Shown here piece after piece: positions 56,989 to 64,000 of a stretch of 64,000 bases of DNA (its first letter is position 1; each line of letters begins with the position of its first letter). Both the position numbers and the translations under genes were made by a program. The DNA is taken from positions 69,454 through 133,453 of the forward strand of contig CAYNTK010000007.1 of the NCBI GenBank assembly GCA_964400285.1. The letters run 5' to 3'. The notes under the pieces were generated by a model. The model searched no databases. It was not told where the DNA came from and saw nothing but the letters and a program-made list of their open reading frames with translations. Source of the stretch: FEN-1279 sp964400285 (lineage in GTDB: Bacteria > Bacteroidota > Ignavibacteria > Tepidaquicellales > Tepidaquicellaceae).

Positions 56989-58041
56989 TTAAGTAAAATG
57001 ACATCGGACAAAATGCCCTTCGGTTATTTCTTTTAACTCAGGTTCAATATTATAACATTCATCGTTTACTTTTATACAACGGGTACAAAACTTACATCCT
57101 TTTGGCAATTCGAGTATATGAGGAATTAATCCCGGTATTGCTTTCAACTTCTTATCATTCTTTACATACGGGTCAGGTAATGATTCCAGAAGTCCAATTG
57201 TATAAGGATGTTTTGGATTATTAAATATTTCAATAACATTTGCAATTTCTTGTATCTTACCACCATACATTACAATCACTCTCTGACACATTTCTGCAAT
57301 AACCCCGAGATTATGAGTTATTAAAAGTATTGCAGATTTTTCTCTTTCATTTTTTATTTTAAGCATTAAATCGATGATTTGTGCCTGTATAGTCACGTCT
57401 AATGCTGTTGTCGGTTCGTCTGCAATTAGTAATGAAGGATTGCACGCAAGGGCCATCGCAATTACTACTCTCTGTCTCATTCCTCCACTGAACTGATGAG
57501 GATAATCTTTTATCCTTTTTTTTGCATCCGATATCCCGACTGATTCCATAAGTTCAATCGCTTTTTCTACTGCATTCGCTTTTGAAATTTTTTCATGGTA
57601 AAGCAAAACTTCTGTCAATTGAGTTTCTATCTTCATTACAGGATTTAACGATGTCATTGGTTCCTGAAATATCATTGCAATTTCTTTTCCCCTGTAATCT
57701 TTGATTTCATCATAAGATAATTTTAATAAATCCGTTCCGTTAAATAATATTTCCCCGTCTACAATTTTTCCAGGAGGGTCAGGAATAAGTCTGTTTATAG
57801 AACAGGCTGTTACCGATTTACCCGAACCGGATTCTCCGACTATTCCCAATACTTCACTTTCGTAAATATCAAAACTAACATCATCTACTGCTTTTGCCGG
57901 AACTTTTCCTTTTAGCTTTTTATCTCTTTTATAAAAGCTCTTCAACCCCTCTTCTATTTCGGTTTTGATATTATAATCAATCGGGTCAACGAAAAAATAG
58001 GTTTTCAGATTTTTTATTTCAACAAGTTTTTTTTCAGGCAT
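56989..58041 (-). CDS. Oligopeptide ABC transporter ATPase (OppD type)
   Basis: 350 residues. Walker A GESGSGKSV, Q-loop IFQEPMTSLNP, signature FSGGMRQRVVIAMAL, Walker B LLIADEPTTALD, and a C-terminal CKFCTRCIKVNDEC cysteine cluster. It carries an unusual N-terminal segment of about 40 residues before the ATP-binding domain (KTEIEEGLKSFYKRDKKLKG). Paired with the OppF-type gene, replacing the single fused YejF seen in enterobacteria. Confidence 0.92.
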   Translation of the reverse strand: MPEKKLVEIKNLKTYFFVDPIDYNIKTEIEEGLKSFYKRDKKLKGKVPAKAVDDVSFDIYESEVLGIVGESGSGKSVTACSINRLIPDPPGKIVDGEILFNGTDLLKLSYDEIKDYRGKEIAMIFQEPMTSLNPVMKIETQLTEVLLYHEKISKANAVEKAIELMESVGISDAKKRIKDYPHQFSGGMRQRVVIAMALACNPSLLIADEPTTALDVTIQAQIIDLMLKIKNEREKSAILLITHNLGVIAEMCQRVIVMYGGKIQEIANVIEIFNNPKHPYTIGLLESLPDPYVKNDKKLKAIPGLIPHILELPKGCKFCTRCIKVNDECYNIEPELKEITEGHFVRCHFT

Positions 58042-58057
58042 ATTTTTTTTAAAAAAA

Positions 58058-59122
58058 TTATCTCAATCGAGAATATACTTTCGGGTCAAACGCTTCCCTC
58101 ACCGCTTCCCCAATAAATACAATCCCTATCAAAGTCAGAAACTGCACTGCAAGCGGAAATGCAACAAGCCACCAATATTCTATACTTGTCATTCCCTGTT
58201 GTATCAATTGCCCCCAACTCGGAGTCGGAGGTGGTAAACCAAAACCTAAAAAATCCAGACTCACCAACGCTGCAATGTTCCCTACAATTGCAAATGGAGC
58301 AAAAGAAATAATGGGAGTCAGTGAATTTGGTAATATATGATTAAAAATTAATTTCCGATTCGGAGCTCCCATAGCAACCGCTGCCGATACATAATCCTTT
58401 GACTTTTCCCTGTAAAATTCACCTCTTATATAAAATGTAATCTCAATCCAGCCAAATAAAGTCATTATCAAACATAGTAAAAAGAAATTCGGTACCAATA
58501 AAGAACTCACAATTATAATTACATAAAAAAACGGAAGAGTTGCCCATATCTCTATAAACCTATGTAATAAAATATCTACTATCCCTCCGAAAAATCCCTG
58601 CATTGCTCCTATTATTATTCCAATCAGAAAAGCAAAAAAAGTTACAGATATTGCAAAAGAGATTGAAACATTAAAACCGTATAAAACCCGTGCAAAAACA
58701 TCTCGTCCGCTTGTATCTGTGCCTAAAATATGTTCAAGTGATGGTGGATGCGGTGGATTCCCTTCCATCTCATCGAGTAAATTTTCATTCGGACCATAAG
58801 GATATAGAGAAAGTAAAACCCAGTTTCCGTTATTTTCTTCCTGAAATTGTTTTTTCAATAATCTGTAATTCGCTTCTCCATATATGTTTTGATTAAACTC
58901 TCTTGCTTCATAGTAAGTGAATATTGGAAAATAAAATTTATCATTATATTTTACCACTATAGCATTCCTGCCAATGAAAAAAGGAAGAATAAAAGAAATC
59001 AGGTAAAGAAAAACAATTATCAAAAAAGAATAATACCCTCTTTTAATTGTTTTAAACTTTCGCCATCTCTTTCTTAAAAGTGAAACCGAAACTTTTTTTC
59101 TATTTTGTTTATCTTCCTTCAT
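58058..59122 (-). CDS. Peptide ABC transporter permease, YejE-like
   Basis: 354 residues. After a first membrane helix (about 30-52) comes a periplasmic segment of about 80 residues (YNDKFYFPIFTYYEAREF ... GEANYRLLKKQ), the hallmark of YejE, which the shorter OppC/DppC proteins lack. Then HILGTDTSGRDVFARVLYG, five more helices and the coupling loop AAVAMGAPNRKLIFNHILPN. Inner-membrane subunit paired with the YejB-like permease, whose stop precedes its start by three bases. Confidence 0.9.
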   Translation of the reverse strand: MKEDKQNRKKVSVSLLRKRWRKFKTIKRGYYSFLIIVFLYLISFILPFFIGRNAIVVKYNDKFYFPIFTYYEAREFNQNIYGEANYRLLKKQFQEENNGNWVLLSLYPYGPNENLLDEMEGNPPHPPSLEHILGTDTSGRDVFARVLYGFNVSISFAISVTFFAFLIGIIIGAMQGFFGGIVDILLHRFIEIWATLPFFYVIIIVSSLLVPNFFLLCLIMTLFGWIEITFYIRGEFYREKSKDYVSAAVAMGAPNRKLIFNHILPNSLTPIISFAPFAIVGNIAALVSLDFLGFGLPPPTPSWGQLIQQGMTSIEYWWLVAFPLAVQFLTLIGIVFIGEAVREAFDPKVYSRLR

Positions 59123-59125
59123 TTG

Positions 59126-60157
59126 TTATTTAAATCTGATTCTTGGGTCAGCCCATGCATAAATCATATCCGATATAATATTTCCTATTAACATCAAAAA
59201 ACTCGAAATAACAAGTATGCCCATTGTAACCGGGTAATCCCTGTTTATAATCGAATTAAATGCAAGTAATCCCATACCTTGTATATTAAAAACTTTTTCC
59301 ACTAGAATACTTCCTGCTAATATTAATCCGAGAAAACTTCCGAGCCCTGTAGCAATCGGTATCAATGAATTTCTAAGTGCGTGAAAATATATTACCCTTT
59401 TTTCTGGAAGTCCTTTGGCAAATGCAGTTTTAATATAATCCTGACTCAAATTTTCTATAACGGAATTTTTTGTTAATATAGTTAATGTTGCAAAATTTCC
59501 AATAATAAATGCAATTACAGGAAGTATCGTATGGTGCAATTGGTCTATTACTTTTTGAAAAAATCCCATCATTTCAAAATCTTCAGACCTGAAACCTCCG
59601 AGCGGAAACACATTCCAGAAACTCCCTCCACCAAAAAGTATTAACAATAATGCACCAAATGCCCAACCCGGTGTGGAATATCCGAGAAAAACAAAAAAAG
59701 AAGAAATGAAATCAAACTTAGAACCATTTTTCACCGCTTTTGCAACTCCAAGAGGAACACATATTAAATAAGTAAGAACAAAGCTTATTAATCCAAAATA
59801 AATTGATACTTTAAATCTCGATGCAATTACATCCCAGACGGGTTCTGCATATACATAGGATTTTCCAAAATCAAACTTAACCAAATTTAAAAGCCAGTTG
59901 ATATACCTTTCGATGATAGGTTTATCAAATCCATAAAACTCCTTCATCTCTTGGAGTGCAGATTCTGGAATGTTAACAGCACCGGAACCAATTGTTGACG
60001 AACCTACCTCTCCACTCTGACCACCCATACGCAATTTCATTAACTCCATTTCAAGCGGGCCCCCCGGAACAACCTGTAATATTAAAAAAGTTATCAGAGT
60101 TATCCCTATAAATGTAGGTATTATCAGTAAAAACCTGCGTATAAAATAACCTGTCAT
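59126..60157 (-). CDS. Peptide ABC transporter permease, YejB-like
   Basis: 343 residues with six membrane helices. The GGPLEMELMKLRMGG segment after helix 1 and the following periplasmic region with MKEFYGFDKP fit YejB/OppB; the coupling loop is TAFAKGLPEKRVIYFHALRN. Forms the inner-membrane channel with the YejE-like subunit. Its start lies 34 bases after the binding protein gene ends. Confidence 0.9.
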   Translation of the reverse strand: MTGYFIRRFLLIIPTFIGITLITFLILQVVPGGPLEMELMKLRMGGQSGEVGSSTIGSGAVNIPESALQEMKEFYGFDKPIIERYINWLLNLVKFDFGKSYVYAEPVWDVIASRFKVSIYFGLISFVLTYLICVPLGVAKAVKNGSKFDFISSFFVFLGYSTPGWAFGALLLILFGGGSFWNVFPLGGFRSEDFEMMGFFQKVIDQLHHTILPVIAFIIGNFATLTILTKNSVIENLSQDYIKTAFAKGLPEKRVIYFHALRNSLIPIATGLGSFLGLILAGSILVEKVFNIQGMGLLAFNSIINRDYPVTMGILVISSFLMLIGNIISDMIYAWADPRIRFK

Positions 60158-60191
60158 TTCAAAAGATATTTAGAATTGTTTTCTTACATTT

Positions 60192-62111
60192 CTATTTGGT
60201 GTTTTTCTTCTCCTTCAAATTTAGCCAGTATTTATTTTCTTCATCACCTGCAGAAAGTGTCTTCGTTTTATCAGCTACTGCTACATCATATTCTGCAGCT
60301 TTTTCAGGGTCATTAAACCACATAAACGGCAATACTGTCATAACGTCATAATTCCTTGCAACTATACCTTCCGGAAATCCAAATTTATTATGAAATGCAA
60401 CTCTTAAAAATGGGGGATACCATCCGAAAACATATCCAAATTCATTGCAAGCTAGCAAATCAATTTCTTTTAATATATTAATCCGAGATTTTATGTCGAA
60501 TATTGTATCATATGCAACGCATAATTCATCTATTTTCTGATTCTTTATTCCAGGCCAATTTGCACTTCCTAATTCATCTGCAGTAGACGATTTTAAATAA
60601 TTCTCGGGATTAGGAATCCTTAATCCTCCCCAGCTCATAGGTAATAACTTAAAATTTCTCTCATTTCCAAGTTTGAATATAGTTGTGGGGTCAATCTCTT
60701 TTAAATTTAATTTCACACCAACTTTTTTCAAATCTTCCTGATAAATAGTAAAATACCTGTCCATTCCTTTTTGCATCGGCAAATCAACCTCAAATATTTT
60801 TCCGTCTTTTGTTAAATATCCTTCCTTATTCTTATCTTTCCAACCTGCTTCTGAAAGCAACCTTTGAGCAGAATCTATATTAAACCTGATTTTTGGATTA
60901 TTTGGATTCTCATATTCCGTCCCGGGAAAATATGAATCAATTGGTAGATATGCATTAAAAAAAAGTTTTTCATTAAATTTAATCCTATCATACATAAAAG
61001 CAAATGCTTTTCGAATACGAATATCATTAAACGGCTCTTTTCTCATATTCATTGCAATTCCAGAAATCCCTACTGGATTTTCATTATATATTTTTCTTCT
61101 AATAATCAATCCTCGCTTATAATCATCGAAATCGAATTTTTCTGCCCAAATTTGTGCTCTGCTTACAATATAAACATCCAGTTCACCCTTCTTAAATTTC
61201 TCAAATTCCATATTTTCATCTGTAATTGTTTCAAATCTTACTAAATCAAAATTATAAAGTCCCGTTGCAAATCTTTCTTTCTCACCCCAATAATCACTTC
61301 GCCTACGTATCATTATTGACTGACCTTTTTTTATTTCATTTTTATCTACTATATAAGGTCCTGTTCCCGGTATAAATTCAAATTGATATTTTTCCATAAA
61401 TTCTTTTCCCGATATGCTCCCGATTATATGAGCAGGTAAGATTTTCATACCGGTTGTGAAATAAGTAAACTGCCTCCAGTTTTTCTGCTTTGATTTCACT
61501 GAAACAATATATTTACTCTCTGCAACAGGCTTCTCGAAACTATTGAATACTTCATTCATATACGGGTCGAGCGTTTCAGGGTCAACAAATTTGCTCCACG
61601 TAGCTATCACATCTTCTGCTATTACAGGTTTCCCGTCTGCCCAGCGTGCATCAGGATTTATCCTGAATTTATATGTTACTTTATCATCAGATATTTTCCA
61701 GTGAGTTGCAAGTCGAGGAATAAATTCCCCTGTAACTGGGTCTTCATCTAAAAGAGATTCATAAAGCATTCCCTCCGACATTATATTAAAATATGAATTA
61801 AAATCTTTTCCGAGAATTCTAAGAGTAGCAGGAAAATCTTTCATAGACATTATCAAACTTCCCCCTTTGACTGCTTTTGGATTACCTAGTATATTATAAT
61901 CGGTCTTGGTTTCCCATCCTTCGCCTTTAAATCCCTTACCGCCTAATTCAGCAGGAACTGATGGGTCAGCTCCGGGAGGAGTATCGAATTGCTTTATAGA
62001 AACAGGTGTTGTATCAAATTTTTTCTTTGGCCTTTCACTTTTCCCGCAAGATAAAAAAATAAATGATAATAAAGCAAGAAATATAAAAATTGATGTGATT
62101 CTGATTTTCAT
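60192..62111 (-). CDS. Peptide-binding lipoprotein, YejA/SBP family 5
   Basis: 639 residues. Lipoprotein signal (lipobox FLSC, Cys 22) with GGAGG before the ATG. The family 5 solute-binding fold is clear: AVKGGSLIMSMKDFPATL, YESLLDEDPVTGEFIPRLATHWKISDD, FRINPDARWADGKPV and VRKAF-like IRIRKAFAFMYDR. Length and the FNSYFNIMSEG segment resemble YejA, which binds longer peptides. Anchored, facing the periplasm; first gene of the importer operon and divergent from the exonuclease/UvrC-like gene. Confidence 0.9.
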   Translation of the reverse strand: MKIRITSIFIFLALLSFIFLSCGKSERPKKKFDTTPVSIKQFDTPPGADPSVPAELGGKGFKGEGWETKTDYNILGNPKAVKGGSLIMSMKDFPATLRILGKDFNSYFNIMSEGMLYESLLDEDPVTGEFIPRLATHWKISDDKVTYKFRINPDARWADGKPVIAEDVIATWSKFVDPETLDPYMNEVFNSFEKPVAESKYIVSVKSKQKNWRQFTYFTTGMKILPAHIIGSISGKEFMEKYQFEFIPGTGPYIVDKNEIKKGQSIMIRRRSDYWGEKERFATGLYNFDLVRFETITDENMEFEKFKKGELDVYIVSRAQIWAEKFDFDDYKRGLIIRRKIYNENPVGISGIAMNMRKEPFNDIRIRKAFAFMYDRIKFNEKLFFNAYLPIDSYFPGTEYENPNNPKIRFNIDSAQRLLSEAGWKDKNKEGYLTKDGKIFEVDLPMQKGMDRYFTIYQEDLKKVGVKLNLKEIDPTTIFKLGNERNFKLLPMSWGGLRIPNPENYLKSSTADELGSANWPGIKNQKIDELCVAYDTIFDIKSRINILKEIDLLACNEFGYVFGWYPPFLRVAFHNKFGFPEGIVARNYDVMTVLPFMWFNDPEKAAEYDVAVADKTKTLSAGDEENKYWLNLKEKKNTK

Positions 62112-62242
62112 TTATAAAATCCTCCAGATTTTATTGTTTTGCTAAAATATGAAAATCAATATTATAAATAAATAGTCTTTTGAGTGATATGAAAAATAAT
62201 TCAGTTTACTGTTAATTCACTTTATCTTAATTTTATTGTGAT

Positions 62243-63979
62243 ATGAAGAAAAAGGGAAAAAATTCTCTGCACCTGCTCGATGCAACTTATGTAGTCTGCG
62301 ACATAGAGACAACGGGTCTTTCCCCACACAACAACCGCATTACGGAAATTTCTCTTGTGAAAATTCAGGACGGAGAAATTACTGATAAATTTTCTACCTT
62401 AATTAATCCAAAACAGCATATTCCAAGAGAAATTACTTATCTTACCGGAATTACAAACGAAGATGTGATTAATCAACCGGTTTTCGATGAGGTCGCTCCT
62501 AAAATAATAAACTTTTTCGAAGGTATAAATTTTGAAAATACGATTTTCGTCGGGCATAATGTTAGCTTCGACTATAAATTCGTTTCGGAATCATTTAAAC
62601 GATTAGATGAACCGATAAAGTTTTCTATAAGAACTCTTTGCACGTGCAAACTTGCAAGACGCCTGCTGAGGCAACTGAAATCCAAATCACTTGGAAATGT
62701 TTCCGAATATCTCGGTATCACGCAGGATAGAAAACACAGGGCTTTCGATGATACTATGGCTACAGCAAAAATCCTGCTTCATTTTCTCGATGTTCTGCAG
62801 GAAGAATATGAAATAGAATCGCTCGATGAACTCCTTACTTTCCAGAATAAAAAAATCTATACCAAAGAAAAAAAATCTCCTGCACTGAAGCGAGTGAATA
62901 TTAAACTAAAAGATATTCCCAAAAATCCCGGAGTATATTTTTTCAAAAGTGCATCGGAAGAAATACTTTACATTGGCAAAGCAAAAAATCTTCGCGAAAG
63001 ATTATCTACATACTTCAGACATAACTCGGAACTGCCATATAAAATTAAAAAACTTCTTGCAAATATTAAGAAGCTCGAATTTGTAATTACCGATTCGGAA
63101 CTATCCGCTCTAATACTTGAATCTAAACTAATTAAAAAACACAAACCCCGCTTTAACACAGCCATAAAGCGTTTCCGCTTTCACCCGTTTTTGAAAATTG
63201 ATGTGCAAAACGATTTTCCCAAAATCGAAAAAGTTTATGAAATAGAGAATGACGGAGCAAATTATTACGGACCATTTTCAAGCCGTAGAACAGTTAACCA
63301 ATTGCTTCGCGAAATAAAAGCTAAATTTAAAATCCGAAAATGCGAAAGCAAAAAAATAAAAGCATCAAAGGACAATTCAAATTGTATGTATTATGATATC
63401 GGACAGTGCGATGCTCCGTGCAACATTTCCATTTCAAAAGAAAAATATAGGGAAGAAATAACAAAAGCACATAATTATATTACCGAGCTCGATAAAAATT
63501 CTTCGAGAACAATTTACAAAAAACTGATGACACAGCTTTCCGAAAGAATGGAATTTGAAAAAGCCGCATCGTTTCGTGATAGATTGATGGATTTGGAAAA
63601 AGTAATGAGTTTCCAGAAAGTGATTACATCAGCTATCAACAATAAAAAAATCATAATCAAATGCGATACCTCGCAAAAAAGAGAAGTATTTTTTATTCAT
63701 AACGGAAAACTGATGAATACGTATACAATGGATAAAAACGGAGATTTCGACCAGAAAAATTTTTTAGAGGACATCACCGAAACAACCGAATATCTTTATT
63801 TTTCTTTAAGCAAATATATTAAGCACAAATATACAGCCGAAGAACTCGATGAAATTAAAGTTATTTCAAACTGGCTGGCACTGAATAGTGACAAAAATTC
63901 TTTTCTTGAAATAAATGAAAACCATACAAAGGAAGAGCTGGTTCAATTTATATTAGCGTTCAAAAAAGTGTGTAAATAG
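62243..63979 (+). CDS. DnaQ-type exonuclease fused to UvrC-type GIY-YIG nuclease
   Basis: 578 residues. Residues 15-180 are a DEDDh 3'-5' exonuclease (CDIETTG at 19-25, FVGHNVSFDYKF, HRAFDDTMAT). From about 222 comes a GIY-YIG nuclease domain (NPGVYFFKSASEEILYIGKAKNLRERL) followed by the UvrC-like CMYYDIGQCDAPC segment and a UVR motif (LSERMEFEKAASFRDRLMDLEKV, about 440). It lacks the RNase H-like and HhH domains of full UvrC, so it resembles Cho or DinG-like repair fusions and not the main UvrC. Probably acts in DNA repair. Confidence 0.88.
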   Translation: MKKKGKNSLHLLDATYVVCDIETTGLSPHNNRITEISLVKIQDGEITDKFSTLINPKQHIPREITYLTGITNEDVINQPVFDEVAPKIINFFEGINFENTIFVGHNVSFDYKFVSESFKRLDEPIKFSIRTLCTCKLARRLLRQLKSKSLGNVSEYLGITQDRKHRAFDDTMATAKILLHFLDVLQEEYEIESLDELLTFQNKKIYTKEKKSPALKRVNIKLKDIPKNPGVYFFKSASEEILYIGKAKNLRERLSTYFRHNSELPYKIKKLLANIKKLEFVITDSELSALILESKLIKKHKPRFNTAIKRFRFHPFLKIDVQNDFPKIEKVYEIENDGANYYGPFSSRRTVNQLLREIKAKFKIRKCESKKIKASKDNSNCMYYDIGQCDAPCNISISKEKYREEITKAHNYITELDKNSSRTIYKKLMTQLSERMEFEKAASFRDRLMDLEKVMSFQKVITSAINNKKIIIKCDTSQKREVFFIHNGKLMNTYTMDKNGDFDQKNFLEDITETTEYLYFSLSKYIKHKYTAEELDEIKVISNWLALNSDKNSFLEINENHTKEELVQFILAFKKVCK

Positions 63980-64000
63980 AATAGCCTATAAAAAAAGAGT

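Noticed and set aside
62243..63979. Full UvrC
   Set aside because: There is an exonuclease domain in front and the RNase H-like and HhH domains of UvrC are missing, although the frame closes normally inside the window.

Overview
The window is AT-rich chromosomal DNA, densely packed with genes. It most likely comes from an Ignavibacteria/Chlorobi-side member of the Bacteroidota. The best pointer is a set of secreted proteins ending in a type IX secretion (T9SS type A) sorting domain with the 'QNxPNPFNPxT ... TKKMxLxK' signature that is very common in that group. The Chlorobium-type 2[4Fe-4S] ferredoxin, the S1 protein with an acidic/proline tail and the Psd/PssA pair fit the same placement. 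This is inference from protein style; no rRNA or tRNA gene is present to confirm it.

Layout. 1-7 kb: a metallophosphoesterase cut by the window edge, two tandem phosphoenolpyruvate/pyruvate-binding (PPDK_N) proteins of unusual architecture, and glutamate dehydrogenase. 7-15 kb: an accessory, secretion-rich stretch with a GH106-like glycosidase, a Ycf48/BNR-type T9SS protein, two paralogous T9SS proteins sharing a promoter/dyad element, and a relic of a third T9SS tail. 15-24 kb: envelope proteins (LysM protein, small coiled-coil lipoprotein, bestrophin-like membrane protein, lipoprotein), then upp-rsh, facing a folC-HAD-acpS-TPR operon. 24-34 kb: a further T9SS protein, uvrA with no ordinary start codon, a degenerate amidohydrolase with a long acidic tail, glycosylasparaginase-ispD, and eno-queA. 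34-40 kb: cmk-rpsA with a structured rpsA leader, psd-pssA, and a cysteine desulfurase.

40-48 kb carries redox genes: a 2[4Fe-4S] ferredoxin facing an operon for a soluble NuoE/NuoF/NuoG-like complex, in which the NuoG-like subunit contains an inserted GltD/NfnB-like flavoprotein module, followed by a ferritin-like protein. A cysteine-rich, internally duplicated zinc-ribbon protein lies just upstream. 48-62 kb is a closely spaced minus-strand run: YejABE-like peptide importer with two separate ATPases, an MFS carrier, xanthine dehydrogenase small and large subunits, and a beta-propeller lipoprotein. The xdh pair is interrupted by a short four-helix-bundle (S23/IVP-type) gene bracketed by AT-rich inverted repeats. 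The window closes with a DnaQ-type exonuclease/UvrC-type GIY-YIG fusion.

Most housekeeping genes look ordinary. The points most worth following are the PPDK_N pair with a terminal nucleotidyltransferase, the four-helix-bundle gene with its repeats, the NuoG/GltD fusion operon, the rpsA leader fold, the uvrA start, and the amidohydrolase that has lost its metal ligands.
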